From Pseudomonas yamanorum (GTDB lineage Bacteria; Pseudomonadota; Gammaproteobacteria; Pseudomonadales; Pseudomonadaceae), in NCBI RefSeq assembly GCF_900105735.1, contig NZ_LT629793.1, positions 6,758,001-6,822,000 of the forward strand: a stretch of 64,000 nt of DNA. Direction: 5' to 3'. A program made the translations under genes and the position numbers. Under the pieces are notes generated by a model. That model was not told the DNA's origin, made no database searches, and saw only the letters and a program-made list of their open reading frames with translations. This document shows positions 9,177 through 18,155 of the stretch, one piece after another. The first letter of the stretch is position 1. Each line of letters starts with the position of its first letter.

Positions 9177-10530
9177 TGTGGGAGCTGTCGAGCTTCAGCG
9201 AGGCTGCGATGGCGGCGGCATGGTTGATAAAGAGGTCGCCTGATACACCGCTATCGCAGCCTCGCCAGGGCTCGACAGCTCCCACAGGGTTTGGGGGAAG
9301 TCTGGGAATTGTGTGTTCGGTCGCAACCATTCGGGCTGCACAAATCAAATGTGGGAGCTGTCGAGCTTTAGCGAGGCTGCGAAGGCGGCGGCATGGTTGA
9401 TAAAGAGGTTGCCTGACACACCGCCATCGCGGCCTCGCTGGGGCTCGACGGCTCCCACAGGGGGCGGGGGATGTCTGGGAGTTGTGTGTTCGGTAGCAAG
9501 TACTTGGGTTGCGCAAATCGAATGTGGGAGCTGTCGAGCTTTAGCGAGGCTGCGAAGGCGGCGGCATGGTTGATAAAGAGGTTACCTGACACACCGCTAT
9601 CGCAGCCTCGCCAGGGCTCGACAGCTCCCACAGGGTTTGGGGGAAGTCTGGGAATTGTGTGTTCGGTCGCAACCACTCGGGCTGCACAAATCAAATGTGG
9701 GAGCTGTCGAGCTTTAGCGAGGCTGCGAAGGCGGCGGCATGGTTGATAAAGAGGTTACCTGACACACCGCTATCGCAGCCTCGCCAGGGCTCGACAGCTC
9801 CCACAGGGTTTGGGGGAAGTCTGGGAATTGTGTGTTCGGTCGCAACCACTCGGGCTGCACAAATCAAATGTGGGAGCTGTCGAGCTTTAGCGAGGCTGCG
9901 AAGGCGGCGGCATGGTTGATAAAGAGGTTACCTGACACACCGCTATCGCAGCCTCGCCAGGGCTCGACAGCTCCCACAGGGTTTGGGGGAAGTCTGGGAA
10001 TTGTGTGTTCGGTCGCAACCACTCGGGCTGCACAAATCAAATGTGGGAGCTGTCGAGCTTTAGCGAGGCTGCGAAGGCGGCGGCATGGTTGATAAAGAGG
10101 TTACCTGACACACCGCTATCGCAGCCTCGCCAGGGCTCGACAGCTCCCACAGGGTTTGGGGGAAGTCTGGGAATTGTGTGTTCGGTCGCAACCACTCGGG
10201 CTGCACAAATCAAATGTGGGAGCTGTCGAGCTTTAGCGAGGCTGCGATGGCGGCGGCATGGTTGATAAAGAGGTTGCCTGACACACCGCCATCGCGGCCT
10301 CGCTGAGGCTCGACGGCTCCCACAGGGGGCGGGGGAAGTCTGGGGGTTAGGTGTTTGATCGCAAGCACTCGGGTTGCGCAAATCGAATGTGAGAGCTGTC
10401 GAGCTTTAGCGAGGCTGCGAAGGCGGCGGCATGGTTGATAAAGAGGTTGCCTGACACACCGCCATCGCGGCCTCGCTGGGGCTCGACGGCTCCCACAGGG
10501 GGCGGGGGAAGTCTGGGAGTTGGGTGTTTG
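9177..10530. repeat. Tandem array of eight 173-bp REPIN-containing units
   Basis: Eight copies start at 9177, 9350, 9523, 9696, 9869, 10042, 10215 and 10388, exactly 173 bp apart. Each has a 110-bp inverted-repeat core running from TGTGGGAGCT to AGCTCCCACA (or GGCTCCCACA), then a 63-bp spacer that is truncated in the last copy. Copies 3-6 look identical over the full unit. Copies 2, 7 and 8 form a second subtype with a GGGGGCGGGG spacer start and CGGCTCCCACA arm. The ends match the REP/REPIN elements common in P. fluorescens, which are mobilised by RAYT transposases; no RAYT gene is in the window. The 86-codon ORFs repeating with this period are by-products. Confidence 0.92.
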
Positions 10531-10548
10531 ATCCCCAATCCCAACCGC

Positions 10549-10581
10549 AAAAAAAGCCCCATCACACTGGACGGGGCTTTT
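10549..10581. terminator. Bidirectional intrinsic terminator after ybiT
   Basis: AAAAGCCCC and GGGGCTTTT pair around a 12-nt loop. Read on the minus strand it ends in a run of seven U, 24 nt downstream of the ybiT stop. Confidence 0.9.
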
Positions 10582-10604
10582 GCATTTCAAACAACCAGCG
10601 GTCC

Positions 10605-12194
10605 TTAGAAAACCACACCCTGACTACGCAGGTAATCGTCATAAGTACCGCTGAAGTCGATCACACCACTCGGGCTTAGCTCGATGATGCGAGTGGCCAG
10701 GGACGATACGAACTCACGGTCATGGCTGACGAAGATCAGCGTACCCGGATAGTTCTCCAGCGCCAGGTTCAGCGCCTCGATGGATTCCATGTCCAAGTGG
10801 TTGGTCGGTTCGTCCATGATCAGCACGTTCGGCTTTTGCAGGATCAGCTTGCCGAACAGCATGCGGCCTTGCTCACCACCGGAAATCACCTTCACCGACT
10901 TCAGGATCTCGTCGTTGGAGAACAGCATGCGACCCAGGGTGCCGCGAACGACTTGTTCGCCTTCCTTGGTCCAGCGGCCCATCCAGTCGAACAGGTTGGA
11001 CTCGTCTTCGAAGTCCGAAGCGTGGTCCTGGGCGTAGTAGCCCAGTTCAGCCGCGTCGGTCCACTTGACGGTGCCGGCATCCGGGGTCAGTTCGTTGACC
11101 AGGGTACGCAGCAGGGTGGTCTTGCCGATACCGTTCGGGCCGATGATTGCCACGCGCTCGCCGGCTTCAACCTGGAAGCTGAAGTCCTTGAACAGCGTCT
11201 TGCCGTCAAAGCCTTTGGCCATGCGATCAACGATGACCGCCTGGCGGTGCAGCTTCTTGGTCTGGTCAAAGCGAATGAACGGGCTCACGCGGCTCGATGG
11301 CTTGACTTCGGCCAGCTGGATCTTGTCGATCGCCTTGGCGCGGGAAGTGGCCTGCTTGGCTTTCGAGGCGTTGGCCGAGAAGCGGCTGACGAAGGATTGC
11401 AGCTCGGAGATCTGCGCTTTCTTCTTGGCGTTGTCCGACAGCAACTGCTCGCGGGACTGGGTCGCCACGGTCATGTATTCGTCGTAGTTGCCCGGGAACA
11501 GACGCAGCTCGCCGTAGTCCAGGTCGGCCATGTGGGTGCAGACGCTGTTCAAGAAGTGACGGTCGTGAGAGATGATGATCATCAGGCTGTTACGCTGGGT
11601 CAGGATGTTTTCCAGCCAGCGGATGGTGTTGATGTCCAGGTGGTTGGTTGGCTCGTCGAGCAGCAACACTTCCGGATCGGAAAACAGCGCCTGGGCCAGC
11701 AGTACACGCAGCTTCCAGCCGGGTGACACTTCGCTCATCGGGCCATTGTGCTGCTCGATGCCGATACCCAGGCCCAGCAGCAATTCACCGGCGCGGGATT
11801 CGGCGGTGTAGCCGTCCATCTCGGCGAAGTCGGTTTCCAGCTCGGCCACGGCCATGCCGTCGTCTTCGGTCATTTCCGGCAGCGAGTAAATGCGGTCGCG
11901 CTCGGCCTTGACCTTCCACAGCTCTTCGTGACCCATGATCACGGTGTCGAGTACGGTGAATTCTTCGTAGGCGAACTGGTCCTGGCGCAGTTTACCCAGG
12001 CGTACGTTCGGCTCGAGCATGACCTGGCCACCCGACGGATCGAGGTCGCCACCGAGGATTTTCATGAAAGTCGACTTGCCGCAACCGTTGGCACCGATCA
12101 GGCCATAGCGGTTGCCTGCGCCGAACTTGACCGAAACGTTCTCAAATAGCGGCTTGGCGCCGAACTGCATGGTGATGTTAGCTGTGGAGATCAA
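10605..12194 (-). CDS. ybiT: ABC-F family ATPase YbiT
   Basis: This 529-residue soluble protein has two ABC ATPase domains. Domain 1 has Walker [10 protein letters not shown] (about residues 34-42) and Walker [13 protein letters not shown]; domain 2 has GPNGIGKTT and [12 protein letters not shown]. Between them lies the ABC-F linker ([20 protein letters not shown]). It is collinear with E. coli YbiT (530 aa). ABC-F proteins bind the ribosomal E site and relieve stalling; YbiT itself has no export function. The start is a TTG with AGGT 8 nt upstream, giving the expected family N-terminus [12 protein letters not shown]. It is a stand-alone gene with its own terminator. Confidence 0.95.
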   Translation of the reverse strand: MISTANITMQFGAKPLFENVSVKFGAGNRYGLIGANGCGKSTFMKILGGDLDPSGGQVMLEPNVRLGKLRQDQFAYEEFTVLDTVIMGHEELWKVKAERDRIYSLPEMTEDDGMAVAELETDFAEMDGYTAESRAGELLLGLGIGIEQHNGPMSEVSPGWKLRVLLAQALFSDPEVLLLDEPTNHLDINTIRWLENILTQRNSLMIIISHDRHFLNSVCTHMADLDYGELRLFPGNYDEYMTVATQSREQLLSDNAKKKAQISELQSFVSRFSANASKAKQATSRAKAIDKIQLAEVKPSSRVSPFIRFDQTKKLHRQAVIVDRMAKGFDGKTLFKDFSFQVEAGERVAIIGPNGIGKTTLLRTLVNELTPDAGTVKWTDAAELGYYAQDHASDFEDESNLFDWMGRWTKEGEQVVRGTLGRMLFSNDEILKSVKVISGGEQGRMLFGKLILQKPNVLIMDEPTNHLDMESIEALNLALENYPGTLIFVSHDREFVSSLATRIIELSPSGVIDFSGTYDDYLRSQGVVF

Positions 12195-12356
12195 TTACTT
12201 TACCTATCAATAGCTTGGAGTGCGCTAATGTGAGCCGGGCCCATTTTGTGGCCCAGGCCAACGGGCATACGTCGGCAGCGACATCAAGGCTTGAGGCCCA
12301 GTCGCTGAGCAGAAAAATGGGTGCATGTTGGAATTTGGCGCGCATTGTCGCATATG

Positions 12357-13595
12357 TCAGGCGGGAGTTGTATGGCGGTGCAAGGATGGATTTGCCTGGG
12401 TCTCGGGCATCGCCACCCACAACAACCCCAATGCAACCGCGGCCACACCCGCCAGGGTCAGGAACGCGGCGTTGTAACCCGCCCACTGCACGACAAAACC
12501 CGCCAGGCTGCTGCTCAGGGCCGCGCCGAGGCCGAATGCCGTGGACAGCGCCCCCAGGCTGACATTGAAGCGCCCGGTGCCCTGGGTGAGGTCTTTGACG
12601 ATCACCGGAAACAGCGCGCCGAACACCCCGGCGCCAACCCCGTCGAGCATCTGTACTGCCACCAGCCAATAGGGATCACTGGACAGCGTATACAGTACGC
12701 CCCGCAGCGGCAGGATCATGAAGCCGGCGAGCAGCAGCGGCTTGCGTCCCCACACATCGGCCTTCACGCCCACCAGCCAGGCCACCGGCACCATCACCAA
12801 CTGGGCCGCGACGATGCAGGCCGAGGTCAGCGGCGTGGCCATCTGCAGGTTGATCTGGGACAGCTTTTGGCTGACCAGCGGCAACATCGCCGCATTGGCC
12901 AAGTGAAACAGGGCGCAGCAGATGGCGAACAGCATTAAAGGCTTGTTTGCCAGAAGCACGGTCATCCCCGACGGCTGTTCGTGTTCGACGCTGTGGGCAG
13001 GGTCGAAGCCCCGCGCAACCTCGTGGTCGATTGCCTTGGCTGAAACGCAACTGACCGCGATGACACTGGCCGCTGCCATGACCGCCATCAGATAGAACAC
13101 CGCCACCGGACCGAACAGGTAGGCGAACCCGCCAGCGAGCAGGGCGGCCACCGCGTTACCGGCGTGGTTGAAGGTTTCGTTGCGGCCGGTGCGGCGGGTG
13201 AATGCGCGCGGCCCGGTAATGCCAAGGGAAATCGCCGAGATGGCTGGCGCGAACACCGAGGCTGCTGCTGCACTGGCTGCCTGGGTCAGCGCCACCAGGC
13301 TGAAGGAACTGACGAAGGGCAGGAGCAGGCAACTCGCGGTGACCAACAGGGCCGCGATCACAATCACCGCGCGCTTGCTGCGGGTTCGGTCAATCAACGC
13401 GCCGGCCGGCGTCTGGGTGAGCAACGCCGCAATGCCGGCAAGGGTCATGACCACCCCGATGCTGGCGGGGTCCCAGTGGTGCACGGCCAGCAGATAAATC
13501 GCCAGGTAAGGCCCCAGCCCGTCACGGACATCCGCCAGGAAGAAGTTCAGGCTGTCCAGGGACAGTGTGCTGCGCAGGTCAGAGCGAGTGGCCAT
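12357..13595 (-). CDS. MFS transporter
   Basis: The 412-residue protein has roughly 12 transmembrane helices. Motif A lies after TM2 (TPAGALIDRTRSKRA) and a second related loop follows TM8 (GVKADVWGRKPLL). Its N-terminus SLDSLNFFLADVRDGLGPYLAIYLL resembles a group of poorly characterised Pseudomonas MFS permeases. The start MATRSD at 13595 is the most N-terminal methionine close to TM1, but the Shine-Dalgarno is weak and the frame is open to 13682, so the start is uncertain. It lies upstream of ybiT on the same strand with 162 nt between them. The substrate cannot be inferred. Confidence 0.85.
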   Translation of the reverse strand: MATRSDLRSTLSLDSLNFFLADVRDGLGPYLAIYLLAVHHWDPASIGVVMTLAGIAALLTQTPAGALIDRTRSKRAVIVIAALLVTASCLLLPFVSSFSLVALTQAASAAAASVFAPAISAISLGITGPRAFTRRTGRNETFNHAGNAVAALLAGGFAYLFGPVAVFYLMAVMAAASVIAVSCVSAKAIDHEVARGFDPAHSVEHEQPSGMTVLLANKPLMLFAICCALFHLANAAMLPLVSQKLSQINLQMATPLTSACIVAAQLVMVPVAWLVGVKADVWGRKPLLLAGFMILPLRGVLYTLSSDPYWLVAVQMLDGVGAGVFGALFPVIVKDLTQGTGRFNVSLGALSTAFGLGAALSSSLAGFVVQWAGYNAAFLTLAGVAAVALGLLWVAMPETQANPSLHRHTTPA

Positions 13596-13897
13596 GGCAC
13601 GGTCTTCAGGCGAGAGGTCGGTAGCGATAGTGACCCATGGCACGAGGGGATAGTTTCTGGCGCAGGCGCCGCACAGGCACAAACATTTACAAAGTGGCGC
13701 CTATTGCATCGAAATATAGCGCTGGTGGGGATTTTTTCAGGGAATTTTATTGTTAACAGTTGAACATCCCATAAGCCTGGCTTATTTTCCGTCCGTTCGC
13801 CCTACAGTGAAGGCTCTTTACCGGTTCAGGGATGGCGAGGCTTTTGGTGTAGGGCGGACCTCTTTTGTCGCAATGACTGAAAAATTCTGGAGACGCA

Positions 13898-14710
13898 ATG
13901 GACATGCTGTCAGCCCAAGAGGCTATTTCCAGCAACAAGGACGCCTGGAACGAATCCGCCAGGTTGCATAAAAACACCGCCAACTGGAACGCCTTGCTTG
14001 AGGACGTCGCCAAGCCCGGCTTTTCACGCCTGGACCCGACGTTGACCGCATTGCTGCGCAAGGTCGGTGTCGATGGCAAGGACGTGGTGCAACTGGGCTG
14101 CAACAATGGCCGGGAATGCCTGTCGCTGTTCGGGCTGGGCGCGCGCACGGTGGTGGGGATTGATCAGTCCGAAGCCTTTCTGCAGCAGGCTCGCGAGCTG
14201 GCCGACGCTTCGTCTCACGAGGCTGAATTCATCGAAGCTGACATTCACCATCTCCCCCGTGGGCTCACCGAGCGCTTTGATGTCGCCTTGATCACCATCG
14301 GCGTGCTGAACTGGATGCCGGACATCGCGTTGTTCATGGCCCATGTCGCCAGCACCTTGAAGCCCGGCGGCAGCCTGGTGATTTACGAAACCCATCCGTT
14401 CCTGGAAGTGTTTGACCCAACAGCGTCTAACCCGATGCTGCCGGTCAGTTCGTACTTTCAACGTGAGCCTTTCGTGCAGCAGGAAGCCATCGTCTACGAA
14501 GGTGAGACCGAAAGTGTTGCGGCTGCCTCCTATTGGTTCGTGCACACCTTGGGCGCGATCGTCAGCGGTGCCATCGCCGCCGGGTTACAGATCACTCATC
14601 TGCAGGAGTTCGCGCACTCCAATCGCGAGGAACTCTACGACCAGTATGAACACCAGCGCGCGCAACTGCCTCTGTGCTACACCCTCACCGCAATCAAGCG
14701 CCCAGGCTGA
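13898..14710 (+). CDS. Class I SAM-dependent methyltransferase
   Basis: The 270-residue protein has a Rossmann-like methyltransferase core: motif I VVQLGCNNGRECLSL (about residues 63-77), the acidic end of beta 2 in VVGIDQSEAFL, EADIHHLP and then LKPGGSLVIYETHP. This is the Methyltransf_25/11 pattern for small-molecule O- or N-methylation with S-adenosylmethionine. GGAG sits 6 nt before the ATG. It is monocistronic, with a 215-nt divergent region shared with the MFS gene. The acceptor is unknown. The N-terminal 40 residues (KDAWNESARLHKNTANWN) may form the substrate lid. Confidence 0.88.
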   Translation: MDMLSAQEAISSNKDAWNESARLHKNTANWNALLEDVAKPGFSRLDPTLTALLRKVGVDGKDVVQLGCNNGRECLSLFGLGARTVVGIDQSEAFLQQARELADASSHEAEFIEADIHHLPRGLTERFDVALITIGVLNWMPDIALFMAHVASTLKPGGSLVIYETHPFLEVFDPTASNPMLPVSSYFQREPFVQQEAIVYEGETESVAAASYWFVHTLGAIVSGAIAAGLQITHLQEFAHSNREELYDQYEHQRAQLPLCYTLTAIKRPG

Positions 14711-14727
14711 CTGACGGCCGCGCAGGC

Positions 14728-14755
14728 AAAAAAAAGCCCGCGAGGAAGGCGGGCC
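14728..14755 (-). terminator. Intrinsic terminator for the 128-aa gene
   Basis: GCCCGC/GCGGGC hairpin at 14736-14754 with an A-run (14728-14735) that becomes a U-tract on the minus strand, about 95 nt after the minus-strand stop at 14849. Confidence 0.8.
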
Positions 14756-14848
14756 AAGGTGTTCACTGGAGTAGGTAGCCTCCACCCTATCGCTCGATAA
14801 GTGAAGGCCATGTGAAAACCGTGTCGCAAGGACGGATGTACCGTCTTG

Positions 14849-15235
14849 TCAGGGCCTGCGAACAAAAGTGCGCATGGTTTGCCCCGGGCCCGTGCTGAAG
14901 CGGGTAGGGCGGGGCATGCCTTCATCTGCCGCGATAAACACGAAGTGATCACCTTCCAGCTGGTAACTCGCGGGTAACTGCTTGCCAGCGTCTTCACCCA
15001 TCGAATCAATCCAGGTAATGCTTTTGGGTGCCGTGCTGGCATCGAGGGTAAAGCTGCCTGCCAGTAACACCTCGCCGTCGGGTGTTACTACTTTGAACTG
15101 GTCACCGCTGATGGTGGTGATGGCCCCCGGTGCGCTGTGCTCATCGGCTGGGTTGAGTACGCCGCTGTCTTCCAGTGCCGTTTGTTCCCAGGCTCCTTGA
15201 AGCGCTTGGAAATCCTCTCTTGAAACAGATGTCAT
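14849..15235 (-). CDS. Small lipocalin-like protein (TIGR03067-like), unknown function
   Basis: The 128-residue protein begins FQALQGAWEQTALEDSGV and continues with alternating beta-strand-like segments (DQFKVVTPDGEVLLAGSFTLD, KSITWIDS, ASYQLEGDHFVFI). The LQGxW start and GxFxLD pattern resemble the TIGR03067/lipocalin-like group of uncharacterised proteins. There is no signal peptide or membrane segment, so it is probably cytoplasmic. An AAGGAG 6 nt upstream firmly supports the start. It stands alone between the methyltransferase and wzz genes, with its own terminator. Function unknown. Confidence 0.75.
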   Translation of the reverse strand: MTSVSREDFQALQGAWEQTALEDSGVLNPADEHSAPGAITTISGDQFKVVTPDGEVLLAGSFTLDASTAPKSITWIDSMGEDAGKQLPASYQLEGDHFVFIAADEGMPRPTRFSTGPGQTMRTFVRRP

Positions 15236-15631
15236 ACAAACTCCTTTTTGGTTGAAAAATGATCGTCAAGACGCCGGTTTACCTATGTCTGACGGATCTA
15301 CTGAAACGATTTTGTGAGAATTGTCTGATTTCTTACGGACGCGTATGAAATTTCCCAATAATCCCGGGCATTTAGCGCTATTTTATGTCCTGATTTGGAA
15401 ACGTGTCCTTACAAGTTCGTCTACGCTCAGCGCAGCGGGACTGACACCTAAGTATCTGAGCGAAAACAATCTCCTGTCGTGTGGGACTTTTCCGCAACGT
15501 GGGTGGTCCGATGACCATCGGTAGACCGTGTGTCTCGTGTGCAGGGCGTTGTCCCTGATTTTCAAGCGGCTGTTCAGTATTTCATGAATCGGTATGGCCG
15601 TTGACTGTCGACTTTTTAAGGTGCATCAGTT
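15236..15631. other. 396-nt intergenic region upstream of wzz
   Basis: This region is AT-richer than the flanking genes and separates two divergent genes. I see no ORF with a ribosome binding site and no RNA gene. It should hold the wzz promoter and the promoter of the 128-aa gene. No operator could be assigned. Confidence 0.5.
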
Positions 15632-16975
15632 TTGAATAAAACTCCTCGGTTCCAAGCTCATGCGGCATCGGACGAAATTGACCTGATTGAACTGTGCCAC
15701 GGGATCTGGCGACAAAAAAAATTAGTGCTGGGGTGTACGATCCTGGCGGGTGTCCTGGGGGTAGGCTACGCATTTCTGGCACCCAGGGAGTATCAGGTCA
15801 GTAGCGTGCTGCGTCCCGCCGCCATCAATGAACTCGATGCACTGAACCGTTCCGAAGTCTATAAGCTGCCCCCGGCTGATGCCTTGAACAAAGTGGGAGC
15901 ACAACTGGACTCCTACGAAGCCCGCCTGGGGTTCTTCAAGTCCCATGAAGAGCTGTTCAAGGCGTTCCAGAAATCCGGCCAAAGCCTTGAGCAGAGTTTT
16001 GAGGAGTTCAACCGAAACTCCATCAACCTGATCCTGCCTGACCCGAAAAAAGCCGACTCCCTGAGCAGTTATATCCGCCTCGAATTGCAGTACCCCAGAG
16101 ACATCGACGGGGTGGCTATTCTCAACGGCTTTGTGGACTACGCCATTGATATGGAACGTGCCCAGGTCGGTGCAGACCTGAAGGTGATCGTCAATAACCG
16201 CCTGAACGAACTCAAGGGCAAGATTGACGCGGCACGCGCCAACTACGACACCGATAAGGAGTCGAAGATTGCCAAGTTGCTTGAGGCCGACAGGCTCAAG
16301 CGAGCCCAGCTGGAAGACGAGTTGGGCGCCCTGCGCTTACAGATGAAAATGGAGCGAACGGATCGGCTGGCGGAGCTGGCCGAGGCCATTTCCATCGCCA
16401 AGTCGATGGGCATCAAGACGCCGACCACGCCTTCGTCTATGGCGGATGCCTCGCGCAGCGGCTCGAATCAAGTCATGCGCACTGAGGTCAATAATCAGAA
16501 AATCCCGCTGTACTTCCTGGGTACAGAGGCGCTTGAGGCGGAACGCACAGCCTTGCAGGCGCGAACCAACGACGACTTTACCAACAGCCGCATTGCAGAA
16601 ATTGGCAAAGAGTTGCAGATGTTGCAGGTCAACCGCGAAGTGGAAGTGCTGAAAAAGCGTGGGAATGAAGACATCTTCTTGCAGGATGTTGAACCATTGC
16701 GAGCTGAAGTCGCGCGGTTGAAGGGCCTTAATATCGACATGAGTGGCCTGAAACTGGTCACCATTGACCGACGCGCCCAAGAGCCGCTGAGCCCGATCAA
16801 GCCTAAAAAAGGCTTGGTGATTGCGCTGAGTCTGGTTGGAGGATTGGTGCTGGGTGTGCTGATTGCGCTGGGTCGCCATTTTATCTTGGCGCGACGCGAG
16901 TCTGTGCCCTATTCGCAGTTGGATGACCATCGGCTTTCCCAGCGTCCACGCAAGGATGATGAACCGCACGTTTAA
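15632..16975 (+). CDS. Wzz-type O-antigen chain-length regulator
   Basis: This 447-residue polysaccharide co-polymerase has an N-terminal Wzz domain (EIDLIELCHGIWRQKKLVLGCT), TM1 around residues 33-52, and a long periplasmic coiled-coil region rich in charged heptads (residues 150-240). A Pro-rich PLSPIKPKKG motif (about 386-395) precedes TM2, then a short cytoplasmic tail. Length and layout fit Wzz2-type proteins of Pseudomonas (about 440 aa), which specify very long O-antigen. There is no tyrosine kinase domain, unlike Wzc. The start is a TTG with AAGGTG upstream; no closer ATG exists. No O-antigen cluster is adjacent, as is usual for wzz2. Confidence 0.88.
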   Translation: MNKTPRFQAHAASDEIDLIELCHGIWRQKKLVLGCTILAGVLGVGYAFLAPREYQVSSVLRPAAINELDALNRSEVYKLPPADALNKVGAQLDSYEARLGFFKSHEELFKAFQKSGQSLEQSFEEFNRNSINLILPDPKKADSLSSYIRLELQYPRDIDGVAILNGFVDYAIDMERAQVGADLKVIVNNRLNELKGKIDAARANYDTDKESKIAKLLEADRLKRAQLEDELGALRLQMKMERTDRLAELAEAISIAKSMGIKTPTTPSSMADASRSGSNQVMRTEVNNQKIPLYFLGTEALEAERTALQARTNDDFTNSRIAEIGKELQMLQVNREVEVLKKRGNEDIFLQDVEPLRAEVARLKGLNIDMSGLKLVTIDRRAQEPLSPIKPKKGLVIALSLVGGLVLGVLIALGRHFILARRESVPYSQLDDHRLSQRPRKDDEPHV

Positions 16976-16989
16976 GGCCGGCTGCCCTC

Positions 16990-17011
16990 GGGCTTGCCGT
17001 CTGGCAAGCCC
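16990..17011 (+). terminator. Hairpin after wzz
   Basis: GGGCTTGCC-GTCT-GGCAAGCCC is a perfect 9-bp stem, 15 nt after the wzz stop. No T-run follows, so termination is only probable. Confidence 0.5.
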
Positions 17012-17225
17012 GCTTCCGCGCTTCCCAGCACACTCAGTGGACACCTTTTCACAATTCTTGATTAACCTTTGGTTACAAAGTGTGGCTAAAATAGCTGCCA
17101 ATGGCCATGACCGGATTGTCACCCAGCCGGTCGTGTTGCCTGTTTGTGAATTGTGATTTCAGGTGCTGCATCTTCAATCCTCGGCCGTCGTGGGCACGCA
17201 GGAGCAGCCTGTTCTCTTCTGACTT

Positions 17226-18137
17226 GTGACGAATACCTTGAAACTCATCATTGTTGCTCTCTACGTTGCCTCCATTGCCTACGTCCATCTGCGTGGCCGT
17301 GTGCGGCACAAGCTGGGCCGCCAGCTCAGCGATCACTCGACCTTCCTGGCTCCGGTGAACTGCTTTCTGTACCTCTTCTCCAAACTGCCCAGCCGGCCGT
17401 ACCTGGCTCCCAGCGACTTTCCCGACTTGAGTCCGCTCCAGGAGCATTGGGAGGAGATCCGCCAGGAAGGCCAGAACTTGCTGCGTGCGGGCGAGATCAA
17501 GCGTTCCGACCAATACAACGACGTGGGATTCAACTCGTTCTTCAAGTCGGGCTGGAAGCGTTTCTATTTGAAGTGGTACGGCGACAGCCATCCTTCCGCG
17601 ATGAAGCTGTGCCCGCGCACCACTGAGTTGGTGCAAAGCATCGGGTCGATCAAGGCTGCGATGTTTGCCGAGCTGCCGCCGGGTTCCAAGTTGGTACGCC
17701 ATCGCGATCCGTATGCCGGTTCCTACCGTTACCACCTGGGCCTGGACACGCCGAATGACCCGGGCTGCTACATCAATGTTGACGGTGAAAGCTATTACTG
17801 GCGCGACGGCGAACCGGTGATGTTTGATGAGACCTTCATCCACTACGCCGAAAACACTACGGAGCAGAACCGAATCATTCTGTTCTGCGATATCGAACGC
17901 CCGATGAAGTATCGCTGGGCGGCGGCGTTCAACCGTTGGTTCAGCCGCAACGTAATGGCTGCGGCCGGCTCGCCCAACGATGCCGGGGACAAGACCGGTG
18001 GCCTGAATCGTGCCTTTACCCGCCTGTACAAGATCCGTCTGCGGGGCAAAGAGCTGAAAAAGCGCAATCGCACCCGCTACTACCTGGAGAAGTGGGCGAT
18101 CTTCGCCGGTTTGGCGCTGATCTTCATCCTGATCTGA
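17226..18137 (+). CDS. lpxO: Lipid A 2-hydroxylase LpxO (Fe(II)/2-oxoglutarate dioxygenase)
   Basis: The 303-residue protein has an N-terminal membrane anchor (TLKLIIVALYVASIAYVHL), an aspartyl/asparaginyl beta-hydroxylase-type catalytic domain and a C-terminal hydrophobic segment (WAIFAGLALIFILI). Iron-binding residues appear in HRDPYAGSYRYHLGLDTP and DETFIHYAENTTEQNRIILFCDIERP, giving the H-x-D...H pattern and the 2-oxoglutarate Arg. LpxO adds a 2-OH group to lipid A acyl chains at the inner membrane. The GTG at 17226 is the likely start; the Shine-Dalgarno is unclear. It follows the Wzz gene, giving a small LPS-modification neighbourhood. A TAACC-TTT-GGTTA palindrome lies at 17063-17075, upstream. 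Confidence 0.92.
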   Translation: MTNTLKLIIVALYVASIAYVHLRGRVRHKLGRQLSDHSTFLAPVNCFLYLFSKLPSRPYLAPSDFPDLSPLQEHWEEIRQEGQNLLRAGEIKRSDQYNDVGFNSFFKSGWKRFYLKWYGDSHPSAMKLCPRTTELVQSIGSIKAAMFAELPPGSKLVRHRDPYAGSYRYHLGLDTPNDPGCYINVDGESYYWRDGEPVMFDETFIHYAENTTEQNRIILFCDIERPMKYRWAAAFNRWFSRNVMAAAGSPNDAGDKTGGLNRAFTRLYKIRLRGKELKKRNRTRYYLEKWAIFAGLALIFILI

Positions 18138-18155
18138 ACCTGGCCGGGGAGCGCA

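Noticed and set aside
9313..10265. Series of 86-codon plus-strand ORFs with nearly identical proteins
   Set aside because: They recur every 173 bp because the REPIN unit itself repeats, have no ribosome binding sites and read straight through the hairpins.
9177..10530. Possible CRISPR array
   Set aside because: Units are 173 bp with long internal inverted repeats and the spacers are repeats themselves; no short direct repeats with unique spacers and no cas genes.
10722..11726. 334-codon antisense ORF over ybiT
   Set aside because: Antisense shadow; no ribosome binding site and unnatural composition.
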